The position numbers were made by a program, and so were the translations under genes. DNA of 64,000 bases, from contig JASPKZ010007296.1 of the NCBI GenBank assembly GCA_030220185.1, forward strand, positions 558,001-622,000, read 5' to 3'. The stretch comes from Diploptera punctata (lineage: Eukaryota > Arthropoda > Insecta > Blattodea > Blaberidae). Each line of letters opens with the position of its first letter. Position 1 is the first letter of the stretch. Below are positions 9,700 through 20,635 of this stretch, piece after piece. The notes beneath the pieces were generated by a model. It did not search any database and was not told the origin of the DNA. It was given only the letters and a program-made list of their open reading frames with translations.

Positions 9700-11195
9700 G
9701 CGAGATGTTCAAAATTGGAAAAACATTAAAAAATATAATACGGAAAAATTATATGAATATTTAGAATTCAGTTTTGGATTATGTCAAATATAAAAAGTTG
9801 AATTGTATAAGCACATACAAAGAATTCAAATACAGAAAAACGTTGCCTAAGAGTGTTACGATTGGTCCGCCAAGGGGGGGGGGAAAGTCCTGGAATATTC
9901 ACCAGTTTAGTCCCTAATTACGTTAAAAATACATTTTGTTATGTTGTATTATCATATTGGCTAAGATTTAGACAATATGCAGTAGGCCTATATAAATACT
10001 GAATCCGCCGATATGGGTTCCGAAAGTTTAACCACGATGCCAAGCAACACACAATGCAGTTAATTGAGATGCCTAATGATCAGGCGTTTTCAGTGTCCAT
10101 GTAATCTGTGTGTGTTTGCTGAGCAACGTCAGAGAAGTAATTCCTCCTCCCAGTGCAAGCGCCAATTATCTGCATTTGATTAGTACATGGAAAGAGTGGG
10201 GAGAATGTATTAGGAAATTGCACAAAGTTAACGTATATTTCCCATTCTGCAACTTTTACTTATATAAACGACACACAGATTTTATACGTTTTATTTCAAA
10301 CATTTATAATTATTTTAATATCATTCGGACGCTGACATGTTTAAAATACCGTATATTCTACAACGTTGCAGTTAAATAAATTTTATTTTGTCTTAAAAAA
10401 ATTACTGTCTTTCACCAAATAATCATATTAAGTTAAACAATTATTGTGGAAGATAAGTGTGTTGAAATTTTATTATTTTTTAATTTTATTTGATTAATTT
10501 TAGTCAAAAGAACTGAGGGTATTCCTGGTTTTCCCTCAGTCATCAATTCAAATGCGGGATTGCAGTTTCATTCTAGAAGCCATTTAATCATATTCACCAT
10601 TTCATAGTATCATTAAATAAATAGACGTGATATGACTTTAGATGTTAAAGAGTCTATACTTTAACAACAGATAACTCATATATTTTGTCGTTCCCTATCT
10701 CAAATTGTGCGTCTGCAACGTTTGTACAATCAGGTAATTATATTATTAATATCAATTCTTGATTAATTCCTGCACCAAACTTCCTTCGAAAAATCTTATT
10801 ATAACTTGTTAAATATTTATAAATATTTAAAAACATTAATCGGTTATAAAACTATTAATAACGGAAGAATATTAAAATCGTTATTTCACTATTTGCAATT
10901 GCCGTATTTATTAATTTTTTTAGGTTCTTGGGTTTAATTCATTTACGCCCGGCATTTGCATAGATCGTTAAAGAAATGCTTTAAATGTCGAATTTACTAG
11001 TTGCAAACGAAGTTCTTCGTCATGAATTGAATTTACAAGAGGATTAATAAAATCTAACTGGAATGTGAACAAATGCTGGAGAATTCCAACATTTCTTTGT
11101 AAGATCTAAAGTTAGGTTGATTGAACTGCAATGGAACACTTAGACTAAAATATTTCATTGTACAGTATTATAATTATGTAGGCAAGTATAAATGG
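9700..11195. other. AT-rich intergenic, no gene seen
   Basis: Contains TAGGCCTA (9983-9990), a run of ten G (about 9876-9885) and otherwise anonymous AT-rich sequence. The 89-codon frame at 10110-10379 shows no recognisable features. Confidence 0.45.
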
Positions 11196-11374
11196 AGAGG
11201 AAATGTATACCCCTGTAGGAGAAGGATCTAGGAGGGGGGGATGTTTCGACACAACTGGGCGTGTTATAACTCCCGCTTCGAGAGTGGGATGCTGTGCGGC
11301 AAGCCGGCTCTCAAGGTTAGGGTTGCTGCATCTGTCAGCTCAGTTCCGGCTCCCAGGCGGACAAACACACGTAA

Positions 11375-11584
11375 ATGATGGCTTCCGCTGCTCTTACCAT
11401 CTCCTCTCTTCCAGGAATATTATTACTTCATTCTCTTATCGTTGCTGATTCTATACTTCTTGGGATTCGTTATAACGTTAAAACCACACTCTTGCAAAAT
11501 TCAACGCACGTTTTCCCCATAATTTATTTGAAATATTCGTGTAATTTTAAAGCACATACAAATGTATGGATAAGCATCCATTGA
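11375..11584 (+). CDS. Possible small protein with signal-like N-terminus
   Basis: Frame of 69 codons starting MMASAALTISSLPGILLLHS. The first 25 residues resemble a secretory signal or membrane anchor, and the ATG has a fair context (GTAAATGATGG). It lies at the 3' edge of a GC-richer patch (11200-11400) that contains 'GCTCAGTTCC', an arthropod-initiator-like TCAGTT at about 11339. No homology recognised and the remainder is AT-rich. It could be a first exon or chance. Confidence 0.2.
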   Translation: MMASAALTISSLPGILLLHSLIVADSILLGIRYNVKTTLLQNSTHVFPIIYLKYSCNFKAHTNVWISIH

Positions 11585-11710
11585 TCTAAAAATAAATAAA
11601 TGTGCTATGTCTAGGCTAGGGTATCAAGAGATTCTATCATTTATGCATTTAGCCTGGTAGATTTAACGTCATGTAGCCTTGGCTTCCATTCAAACAGGGA
11701 GGGGGTGGGA

Positions 11711-11711
11711 A

Positions 11712-11753
<42 letters not shown>
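11711..11753. repeat. (CA)n(TA)n microsatellite
   Basis: Compound dinucleotide run: about ten CA steps followed by about eleven TA steps. Confidence 0.95.
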
Positions 11754-11984
11754 CTTGCATTCTATGGCATTGGGCAAACCCTAAAGGGGTCAAATAAATA
11801 AACAAGTAAGTCCTTCTTAAATGTAAAAAAGATGTACAATTGCATGGCTCTGAATGTTGGATTCCTACTAAAAGTGTGCTAAGAGAAACGAGGTTTCTCC
11901 GATATGTGACACGGCAGGATGAATCCTTTTGTTTAAGAAGAAACATGAAGATATCAGCAAGTAATTACAAATGGACAGTCTGAT

Positions 11985-12180
11985 AATTAAAATAGAAAAA
12001 TATATAAGAACGTTGTTTAAACATGTCAGTAAAATAAACGAAGAAAGGTTGCTTCATAAAATGTTGAACACCCACAAGGTAGCAAAAGCCGAGGACGACC
12101 AGCTAAAAGACGGATCCAACAACTACAGAAGCCAGAATAGATCAGAATTGGCTTAAGCCACGATGGAACAAGTAAGAATA
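11985..12180 (+). pseudogene. LINE ORF2 C-terminal remnant
   Basis: Plus-strand translation shows 'FKHVSKINEERLLHKML', then after a frame change a basic 'RTTSKRRIQQLQ' tail. This fits the W-FGHV-RM-EER-P--ML ... GRPR-RW pattern closing several insect non-LTR retrotransposon polyproteins. Frame breaks show it is dead. Confidence 0.5.
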
Positions 12181-12270
12181 AAACACGTTAATAACAAAAA
12201 TTATATATTCGATACTAAATTATAGTGAAGGGAGTAGTAACTTTAACTTAATAATGGTGATGATATGGTT

Positions 12271-12292
12271 AATAATAATAATAATAATAATA

Positions 12293-12328
<36 letters not shown>
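12271..12328. repeat. (AAT)n microsatellite
   Basis: AAT trinucleotide run with one interruption near its middle. Confidence 0.95.
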
Positions 12329-12330
<2 letters not shown>

Positions 12331-12825
12331 TGTAAATGTAACAAGTGATGTATGTATTTCCATTATAACAATCATATTACTTTGATATAGCTTAAAAATA
12401 GTAGGCCTATACTTAATATTTAAGTTTATATATCTGGCAAATAATTGCATAATTTCCTAACAACCGAGAGTTAATTGAAATCTTCTGCAACGTCACAGGA
12501 GAATTGGTCACAAAGTGAAGAAAATTATGACCGAAAATATAAAACGTATTAAGCTATTCAAAAGCAATACACGGAAATGCTGCAGCATTGCAGAAAGGAC
12601 TTGTGTTTGCAAATCTAGCGATAATGAAATAGAGAGAAAAAGAAAATTGGGGGATAGTTTATGGGAATCTTATGTCCTAATTGGTTGATCCTTCAGTTTA
12701 AAGATGATGTGAAATCGGAATACTTAAGGATTTAACGGTTAGCTAAGCTTTCTGATATCCTGTATCAGTGTATTTATATAGTCAACACTTTAAAATTCAT
12801 ATTAAAGCACCGTTGAGGTTATGTA

Positions 12826-13205
12826 CTTACTTGTAAGCCCATGTTTCCCCTTAACAGAGATTTAGGCGCTCTCCCCCTACAGGGAAGAATTTGAACCATA
12901 GTAATTTAGTTACACTTGTTTTCGTATAGATATCATTTGAGTGGTCCGTGGTCAGCGTTCCGCCTCATACTGACATCTAGGAAACCAAGGTAGTACTAGG
13001 ACGGGAAAATTCGGTAAATTTTGCTTATATGCCTTTTCATTCAGACTTAAGGATCTTCAGACTCGGGACCCACGGCTTAAAGTCCCTCCCGGAGGACTTG
13101 CTCCTTGGATTTTTCTATCCTAAAAAAATCCATCGACCCCGGCCGGGTTTGAACCCGCGACCCTCAGGACCAGAGGCAAGGAGCATAACCACTAGTCCAC
13201 CGCAA
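12826..13205 (-). mobile_element. SINE-A copy, tail type 1
   Basis: Near full-length minus-strand SINE. Read in sense, the head at the high-coordinate end has A-box-like 'GTGGACTAGTGGTTATGC' and B box 'GGGTTCAAACCC'. The body continues 'CCGGCCGGGGTCGATGG', 'TCCAAGGAGCAAGTCCTCC', 'CCCGAGTCTGAAGATCC', and the tail ends 'GGGGAAACATGGGCTTACAAG'. The copy at 51.53-51.91 kb is closely similar over its whole length. The palindromic element at 13209 begins four bases beyond the head. Confidence 0.88.
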
Positions 13206-13208
13206 TAA

Positions 13209-13397
13209 GATATTAAATATAAAATTGGTACCTGTTAAGTCAGTCGTCTTCAACTAAATTGTTAAACCTGTACAACCAGTTAAAATGCAGAAGATGAAAC
13301 ATTGATTTTGAAAGGCCTCCATATTGGAATTACTTAAAGTTTAACAATTTAGTTGAGGACCACTGACTTAACAGGTACCAATTTTATATTTAATATC
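13209..13397. mobile_element. MITE-like palindromic element
   Basis: 189 bp with 59-bp terminal inverted repeats: 13209-13267 (GATATTAAATATAAAATTGG...) and 13339-13397, differing at about three positions. The 71-bp centre is unique and non-coding. No transposase and no clear target duplication, so the superfamily is unknown. It abuts the 5' end of the SINE-A copy. Confidence 0.75.
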
Positions 13398-14224
13398 GTA
13401 TTTATATAGTTTATTTATTCCCTAATATTTAGAATTTATACTACAATGAACATATATGTATTTTATGATTATGAATATTAAAATATCCTAATAAGAAACC
13501 ATATTACATTTGAAGACTACAGGTGAAAAAAAATCAAAGTCCACTTTTGTGAAATTTGGAACGTTAATGCTGTGCTATTATAGGGTCCAAGTAGTGCATT
13601 CAAACACAACAAAATGTTATACAATAATTTTAGTCCATTAAAAATTAGCTCTCAAATAAAGTGTACGAAAGAAAAACAAAACTTTTTTTAATATAAAATC
13701 TATTTCTGTAAAAGCAAAAAAAGTGGGCATTGATTCTTTCATAAAATATTGAAACATTAATTTCTAATCTTGACCGAAGGACTACTGGAAATGCCAACTG
13801 CTAAATTTTTCTATGTTCTTTGAAAAAATATTTTAAAAAAATTGAAAATGTAGGCCTGTATTGATAGATGTTTCCAAATGTCCTTTATGTTAATTTAAAT
13901 TAGTAATTGTTATTGGAGAATTTCCCTCCAAGAGGATTGTATGTGATTTTATATAAATACGGCTGTAGTAATGAGTGATTAACATACGAGGGCATGATTG
14001 AGGTATACACATTTGAAGAATTTTTATCAAACATTTACACTGTGCAAGTTTAACAAATTGGGAGAAATATTTTATAGGTGCAAGTTACAAAATTATAGCC
14101 TCTGAGTCGAGGACTGTTACATCTCTCATAAAAATCTCATCTACCAAAGAATAATGAATGTGTCTGATTGTTCAAAGCAATTAGAATTAAAAAAAGAGTC
14201 GCGCAGAAATTGTGTAAACTGAGC
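13398..14224. other. AT-rich intergenic, no gene seen
   Basis: No coding content or recognised repeat. An imperfect TAGGCCTG lies near 13853. Confidence 0.45.
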
Positions 14225-14545
14225 GAATTCTCATTAAGTCAAACGTAAGGTCCGATATTGCTGGTTTAAGGAATTTATTTTTCTTTTCTTAATTATGTCA
14301 TTTATATACAGTTAAGTTGCGAGAATTTTTTATTATGACTCTCAATGGTCGAATTACACTGATTTTTTGATAATCTTCTCTCGTTTCATTTTAGTAGCAT
14401 ACCGCGTTTAGTTGCGAAAATCGATCATGCAGTCGCTAGATCCATTTAAAACGTTTATTTTAGATAAACCCCCACTCCTAATGGCCCGATTTTGCTGTTT
14501 AATGAACTCTGCCTAAATGTTCGTTATTGGTTACTACACACGCAC
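14225..14545 (+). repeat. Repeat H, copy 1
   Basis: Shares ordered blocks with 34.85-35.22 kb: 'GTAAGGTCCGATATTGCTGG', 'TGGTCGAATTACACTGATTTTTTG', 'TCTCGTTTCATTTTAGTAGCATAC', 'CGTTTATTTTAGATAAACCCCCAC' and 'CGATTTTGCTGTTTAATGAACTC'. Both copies run into a TA dinucleotide tract about 50 bp later. Class unknown. Confidence 0.65.
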
Positions 14546-14598
14546 GTAGTTACATGGATTTTCTCCCTCTCTCGCCATATATATATATATATATATAT

Positions 14599-14665
14599 GG
14601 GATTCGAACCCGGATCTCTGAGTCTGTACCTCAGCGTGATATCCATTACACTACCAGGCGAATCC
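14599..14665 (-). tRNA. tRNA-like unit 4, different body, same anticodon arm
   Basis: Minus strand: 'GGATTCGCCTGGTAGTG..' opening, A-box-like TAGTGTAATGG, anticodon stem CTGAG/CTCAG around loop GTACAGA (anticodon ACA, U33 present), and B box GGGTTCGAATCCC. The 3' acceptor strand is replaced by a TA run (14578-14598). The 5' leader (TGTGTGGAGAATATAATACA, then TATAAGAAAAATAAG) matches the leader of the units at 4.2-4.9 kb although the tRNA body differs. Probably a degenerate member of the same mobile family. Confidence 0.6.
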
Positions 14666-14746
14666 AATTCAAACACTTATTTTTCTTATATATGTATTAT
14701 CAGGCGAATCCAATTCAAACACTTATTTTTCTTATATATGTATTAT
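14655..14746 (-). repeat. 46-bp tandem duplication of leader
   Basis: 14655-14700 and 14701-14746 are identical (CAGGCGAATCC...TATTAT). The duplicated piece is the 5' end of tRNA-like unit 4 plus part of its leader. Confidence 0.95.
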
Positions 14747-14762
14747 ATTCTCCACACATATA

Positions 14763-16099
14763 CACGGTGATTACAAATGATTGGAGCGATTTCATGATTT
14801 TATTGTAGCGATCTTATTTGACATATCTTCACAGAACTTTAAAGTTATGTATAAAAACTCATAAGGTTTTTTTTTTGTTTTCTCTCGCAGCCGTGTTTCA
14901 GCTTTAAACCGAGAGAGCGCAGCAGTTATCAAAGATGGCGACAGGCGAGGAGAAAGCATATGCTGTGCTTGAATTTCATTCAACTCAATCTGTGATAACT
15001 GTGGCAACGACACTTCAGAACGAAGTTCGAGAAAGATGCACCGAGTGCCAACTCCATTCGGCGATGGTATGCGCAATTTAAAGCTACAGGATGCCTCTGT
15101 AAAAGGAAATCAACGGGTCGTCCTTCAGTGAGTGAAGAAAAGGTTGAGAGTGTGCGGATGAGTTTCACACGTAGCCCACAGAAATCAACACGAAAAGCGA
15201 GCAGAGAGCTGAACATTCCACAACCGACCGTTTGGAAGATCTTGCGGAAAAGATTGAAGCATAAACCTTACACTTGCAATTTCTACAAGCCCTTACGCCC
15301 ATTGACAAAGTGAGTCGGTTTGAATTTTGTACACAAATGCAGCAGTTTATGGATGAGGATGGTTTTTGTGAGAAACTTGTCTTCAGTGACGAAGCAACAT
15401 TCTTTGTGAATGGCAAAGTGAACAAACACAATGTGCGAATCTGGGGCACAGAAAATCCCCGCGTTATTGTGCAGCACATTCGCGACTCCCCAAAAGTTAG
15501 TGTGTTCTGTGCGGTTTCTCAGTTCAAAGTTTATGGCCCTTTTTTCTTCTGCGAGCAGAACGTTACAGGACACGTGTACCTGGACATGCTGGAAAATTGG
15601 CTCATGCCGCAGCTGACGACCGACAGTGAGACCTTCATCTACCAGCAGGATGGTGCTCCACCACACTTCCATCACGATGTTCGTGAATTTTTAAACATGA
15701 GATTGCCAAACCGATGGATCGGTCGCAGTGGAGAGAATGATCAGAAATTGTGTCATGGCCTCCACGCTCCCCCGATTTGACGCCGTGCGATTTTTTTGTT
15801 TGGGGGTATGTGAAAGATTCAGTGTTTGTGCCTCCTTTACCAGTAGACTTACCAGAACTGCGAGCTCGCAAATCAATGCCTTTGAACAAATTAATAGGGA
15901 CATGTTACGTCGAGTATGGGACGAACTTGATTACAGACTTGATATCTGCAGAATCACCAAGGGGAGCATATGGAGCACCTGTAACATCTCAAAAAAAACC
16001 TGGGAAGTTGCTCTATGTATCTGTAAAAGTTCGTGAAAATATGTCGAATACTACAGCTACCATAAAATCATGAAATCGCTCCAATCATTTGTAATCACC

Positions 16100-16102
<3 letters not shown>
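14763..16102 (+). mobile_element. Tc1/mariner-superfamily transposon, complete ends
   Basis: 1340 bp flanked by TA on both sides (14761-14762 and 16103-16104), the target duplication of this superfamily. Ends are inverted: 5' CACGGTGATTACAAATGATT and the reverse complement of the 3' end CAGGGTGATTACAAATGATT. Similarity continues for about 70 bp with few mismatches. It encodes one broken transposase, so it can no longer move by itself. A compound (TA)n(CA)n run begins at the 3' TA. Confidence 0.92.
14935..15990 (+). pseudogene. Mariner-type transposase, frameshifted
   Basis: Start ATG at 14935 (MATGEEKAYAVLEFHSTQSV). The N-terminal helix-turn-helix region is of the type common in arthropod mariner relatives (DUF4817-like). 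A second DNA-binding segment contains 'RKASRELNIPQPTVWKILR'. Catalytic blocks are visible: LVFSDEATFF (first D), IYQQDGAPPH (second D) and WPPRSPDLTPCDFFVWG (third acidic site). At least four frame changes are present: one extra base at about 15004, then breaks near 15265, 15745 and 15868. The closing 'WDELDYRLDICRITKG' is family-typical. The transposase cut and joined its own ends; this copy is dead. Confidence 0.92.

Positions 16103-16161
<59 letters not shown>
16103..16161. repeat. (TA)n(CA)n microsatellite
   Basis: TA run to about 16144 followed by CA repeats, starting at the transposon's 3' TA. Confidence 0.95.
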
Positions 16162-16162
<1 letters not shown>

Positions 16163-16164
16163 TT

Positions 16165-17030
16165 TGTAATATAATTATCGGTGTCCACTAAATATGATCG
16201 ACCGAAGATTTGTGAAAAAAAAAATACTTTCATGAGAACAACCTAAATGACTACATTCTCTAAGAATTTGCTAATAATTTTGATATTGATTGTAAAGTTC
16301 GCCTGCCCTAGTGTTTTTCCCCATACACTAGGCGGATGTGATGTTCATTAACGAATGACGAAATTTCCATGTAATGAAATGTCAGACACATTGCCAGACC
16401 TTCCTGAAATGTACACACACTGCCTTGCATAAATGTTTAAAGTTACTCAATTCATAATTTATGGTTACGTGTATCCTTCAAAATATTTATGCAAATTAGC
16501 CATTTATTTCTTACATGGCCTGCGATGTCTTGGAAGAAAATTAACCTTATCAATATAATGTACCCCCTAAACTAATTTTATTTTTTATGACACTATTAAC
16601 AATACAATCCATTTGCGTTACAAAACATGATAAATTATTAATGTAATAGTTTCCTTTGCACAATAACATTTTCGTAATAATACTTTAAGTAACTTACAAA
16701 ATAATTCTATAGTAAGTAACTTTCCTAATGCCATACAAACATTTTAATCTATGCCTATATATATATATTTCTTTTTTTAAATTTCGGCCAGTAGGCCTGT
16801 CGCGCTTGGAGTTTTTTTATGGGTCCAATACCCACCCATAATCGTGAGGAATTTGGTGATCTATAATAAGTAGCGGATCCAGGTAGAGAAAGAAACTATA
16901 ACGACTGAGGAACTCTACATTCTAACCACATGTTATCCTTTTACTGGCGCGAGGCCGACAGGTAGGCAAAGGTCTTTCTAAGTTTGTCGTGCCATGAAGT
17001 AGTAATATTTAACATTCCACATCGTTATAC

Positions 17031-17063
<33 letters not shown>

Positions 17064-17440
17064 CATTATTTTTTTATTGCGGATGAGCCCATGTAGGACT
17101 ACGCAAAGTACTTAGGCGTTTCCTTTGAGCCCAAATTTCATTATTATTATTATTATTTTGTTGAAAAGCAAAGATTTTCAAAACGTGCGACGCCCTCCAT
17201 GACTACAATAGATAACCGAATCTCAAATTTTATAAAACACTAGCAGTTTCTATATTGACATGTGGGTCCGATATATAGCTGGACATTCTGTAAGGGACCG
17301 TAAAAGAAACGAGAATTAATAAATGCACAACAAATAGCCATAACTTAAAAAAATAAAGTAATTGGTATCAACATATCTAAAAATTGGATAAAAGCGTATT
17401 TCTAAAAAAATATATATACTGAAATACAGAATTTATTTTG
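16165..17440. other. Presumed intron or intergenic of the Tribbles locus
   Basis: AT-rich, with ATT microsatellites at 17034-17062 and 17141-17156. No further pseudokinase exon recognised. If the donor at 17446/17447 is right, this is the start of an intron running toward lower coordinates. Confidence 0.4.
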
Positions 17441-17446
17441 ACTTAC

Positions 17447-17809
17447 CTTACATACGTACTCCTCTTTTGTATGAACGTTGACACATCGATTAAGAGTACT
17501 TCCTTCCAATATTTCTAACATCAGGTACTTATCACCCACTAGAGAGGCTGAAAATTGTTTATTTACAGGTGCGACACACGGAAGAGGTGAAGAAGGTTGG
17601 AGATTTGGCGATAATTGATTCGCGCACACAGTTTGTTTTTGTTGCTGTTGTTGCCTATGATAATATTGTTGGAAAGTCCCGGGTTTGAGCAAGTCACAGT
17701 CCCCGACATTAATACCACCTCCAACGCCGCCGCTTTCCAGAGGCGGTCGTCCTTCTGGAGACGGTTCTTGTATAATTTGTTCATCTTTGTACCTCGCTAT
17801 TTTGGAGGT
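17447..17809 (-). CDS. trbl: Tribbles-type pseudokinase, one internal exon (partial)
   Basis: Tribbles proteins are kinase-like adaptors that bind substrates and recruit COP1-type ubiquitin ligases or bind MEK/AKT; they act in nucleus and cytosol. Seen here: an open minus frame from 17809 to 17447 with a Gln-rich linker (HRQQQQQKQ), then SPNLQPSSPL, then LVGDKYLMLEILEGSTL and VNVHTKEEYVCK. This fits the first beta strands of the Tribbles N-lobe, including the VCK lysine and a glycine-poor loop in place of the normal GxGxxG. A consensus splice donor follows (TGTAAG|GTAAGT, boundary 17447/17446). No in-frame ATG occurs upstream of the domain and a stop lies at 17812-17810, so the start must be in another exon. 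The C-lobe exons are not in this window or not recognised. Confidence 0.72.
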
Positions 17810-17939
17810 TTAAAATCGTAGGTCTTTCCACTTGCATTGGGAAAAATTTTTAAATTTTAACAGATAGTTTTTGTTAACACCTAATTAACACACACACTCA
17901 ATTCCTTTTCTTTAAGAAAAGGCACTTCAACACTTTATG

Positions 17940-18204
17940 AGAATTTTATTTTCTTTGTCGAAAACGTTGCACTTCACTTTACAACTTTAGGGCCGGAAAT
18001 TGTAAAGTGCACCACTCGTAAGTAGATTCATTAAACTTTTCATTGAAGCGATCAATTACTTTTTATTTGATTTAGAATTTGTAGACTAGTAATATATTCG
18101 GTGCACTAATTAATCCACGGCCGGCTGTTGTTTTCAGATTTAGATGTTGAAACCGATATAATCCAGATAACGCCACAGTATCTTCGGACGCCAGCGCTTT
18201 CTTC
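17940..18204 (-). other. Possible upstream exon of the Tribbles gene
   Basis: On the minus strand a strong acceptor (TTTCTTTATTTTTTTAG|GAAG, boundary 18204) opens a moderately GC-richer stretch. It has an open frame beginning EESAGVRRYCGVIW and running about 32 codons, with no ATG. The 3' limit is not determined. It could be 5' untranslated exon sequence. Confidence 0.3.
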
Positions 18205-18802
18205 CTAAAAAAATAAAGAAAATGTATTAGGCTTGAGAAAATTCTTCTTGCATTGCTCTATGTACAAATGTCACCAGAACATCTAATTCACAACACAATT
18301 ACGTTAAAAAGTGACTATTATAATTAAATTGACTCTTCTTTACAACAAAATAGTGATTTAGATTACTTTCCACAAACTTATGAAAATGGACGAGACATAT
18401 TTTGAAAATAAACTTCTCAATTCATTGTTAATGTCGTTGATGATTTAAAATATGCGCCAGCATTACTGGACATGCGCAGTAAATTAAATCAATATAGTAC
18501 AGACCTGCAATTTTAAAATGTTGCGAAATCCATTTAATATTTTCATGAGCACATATGGAAATGTATTTCTGTGATTATTAAAAATAGTTTTTATGGACCT
18601 TAATCATTCTGACGATTTAATCCAAACAGTCTCTGTAAGGTTAAGTCTGCTTCGTTTAAATACGAACGTCACGTGGTGATACAAGATATTGTCTGTTAAA
18701 TAGCAAAAATTTCCACAACAATGAAAAGCCGGCTTCTGAGAACTACTGTCATCATACATGATTCAGATATCTGCAAGTTTAAAAAGAAAAAAAAATACTA
18801 AC

Positions 18803-18988
18803 CTTCCTTTGTAATAGCTTGTTCCTGAGTCGAAATGGGTCCAAAATTTGACCGTCAGTACAAACGAGGGATGTTCGTCTGGCCCTGGCGACAACGTCTC
18901 CGTCTTCCGGACTGGCCAACTTTTGGGCCGGTCCCGCTCAGAAACAGCTTTCACAGCACACACTATCAAGGCACGCCATTGTGCAACT
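18803..18988 (-). other. Possible 5' noncoding exon of the Tribbles gene
   Basis: Minus-strand block, GC-rich and with many CpG for this region, ending in a good donor AAAGGAAG|GTTAGT (boundary 18803/18802). It contains only one short ATG frame (MACLDSVCCESCF). The next acceptor on the strand is the one at 18204. Position, strand and composition suit a first exon; this is inference. Confidence 0.4.
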
Positions 18989-18990
18989 GA
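18985..18990 (-). promoter_or_regulatory. Arthropod initiator-like TCAGTT
   Basis: Minus-strand TCAGTT within GCTGCTCAGTTGCAC at the upstream edge of the CpG-containing block. It matches the arthropod initiator TCAGTY. No clear TATA box. Start-site assignment is inferred. Confidence 0.3.
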
Positions 18991-19059
18991 GCAGCAAGAC
19001 TGGGATCAACCGCATCAAGTAGCTATCGCCATACATTGCTCCGCCTAACTCCCCCCACC

Positions 19060-20635
19060 ATTCTGTACCGTCTTGCGACACTTGCCCATCCCAACGAAAA
19101 CATTTACAATATTGATTTGTTTAATATGTACTTTTATTTCATATCAACTGCTTCGACATTTTTCCTACTTATGAATGAAAAAGAAGCGCACTATTTCCTT
19201 CCGCGGAGGTATACATTACCGTGTCACAGCAGCGTATTCTACATTGTACCGTATTATGAAATATGATTGGCTATTTCGTTCGATTTCCAGTGTAAATATT
19301 CCATTTATGCATTTGAATCAGAAAACACAGTTTCCTTTTGAATAGCATTAGCTCTCTTATAACTTTGATTTTTTTTTAAATTTGAAATTGCATTTGAACT
19401 TATCGGTAATAATAGTTAATGCGTTCATTCATAACTACAGTGTGTCAACTTTCTTAAATTTACTATAACTTTCTGAATGGATGAAAATGAAATTTGCTTA
19501 AGGCATCAGTAATATTGCGGTAGTTATAAAAATGTCAATCTTATAATCATAGAATAAATAATATAACATTTTACATAAAGGAAACCTTTTGCTTGTGTCG
19601 GTATAATGCCAGGCCGAGTCACAAAGAAAAGTGAAGCTCTGATATACGAGAGTGCGGCTGACCAGGTGTGTCGTACAATCACTGGGGTAGATAAAATGAA
19701 ATACAACGAAATGCTAGGGTGCGTGTAAAATTTTAAGAATAAAACTATAAGTTTAATACATTTGTATAAGATTCGAAGAGATGGAAATCATGAAAGCAGC
19801 TCACAACAACGACAATCTGATAAACGAAAACGAATCCAATAAATGTAACCCCCTCTACCAGATCTTCAGCGAAACACCAATTTTGAATCCTGCCGATGAT
19901 GGGACAAGTCCCTAAAGCGCTACAGTTAAATAATTAATTAAGTTGAGGAGACGGACCTTTCAGGTGAATATTCCATAATTTTATATTTTAATTATAAGTT
20001 TAATACCTGTAAGATACTGTCTACCTCAGCTTAGTTTTTTTAACTGCATATCTTTCGAAAAAAATCATTATCAGCAGAAAGTTATTAGACTGCTGTCTGT
20101 TATTTCTGATTATTCTGTAGATAGGATTTTCTTACTGGGTATGTTCTCGTATGAAATTATAGTATTGTTTGAATTCTTCTAAAATGTATTCTCCTCCAGT
20201 AGCCATTGTTATCTTTGCTATGTTTATCATAAGTAATGCCACGAGTGATTTCCAATTTATCTAGAGAATTTGGAAATCAAGAGTGGCATTTGTTAGGACT
20301 ATTTAACGAATAAAATTAAGCTGTATACTCACAAATCATTATTTAACTACAGTTATTTTAAAATACGTATATATGTAATGTAAACGACGATGTTTGAAAA
20401 CAAATGTGAAACGATTGGTACGCTTCATTTGCTTCTTTTGTTCTCACTGCAATCAGATCATATTATTCATTGCCAAAGGAACGCAATATTGTAAGAATGC
20501 ACTCTAGTGGAGAAAAAATTAAACACATCAAACAGTATATTAATTCATTTCTGATGTCCTATGATGTAAATATGACAATTATATTTTTCTGGATTATTAC
20601 ATTAGCTCACCACGTGAACCACTTAAAACTTTAAA
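19060..20635. other. Intergenic; one tiny open frame
   Basis: Mostly AT-rich. A 40-codon frame at 19606-19728 (MPGRVTKKSEALIYESAADQ...) has non-biased composition but no recognised family. Nothing else supported. Confidence 0.35.

Noticed and set aside
17563..17784. Alternative minus frame starting MNKLYKNRLQKDD over the Tribbles exon
   Set aside because: It is in a different frame from the N-lobe homology and ends at a stop inside the exon.
18763..18969. 68-codon frame in the CpG-containing block (VCAVKAVSERDRPKS...)
   Set aside because: No ATG start, runs through the predicted splice donor into AT-rich intron-like sequence; better explained as 5' untranslated exon.
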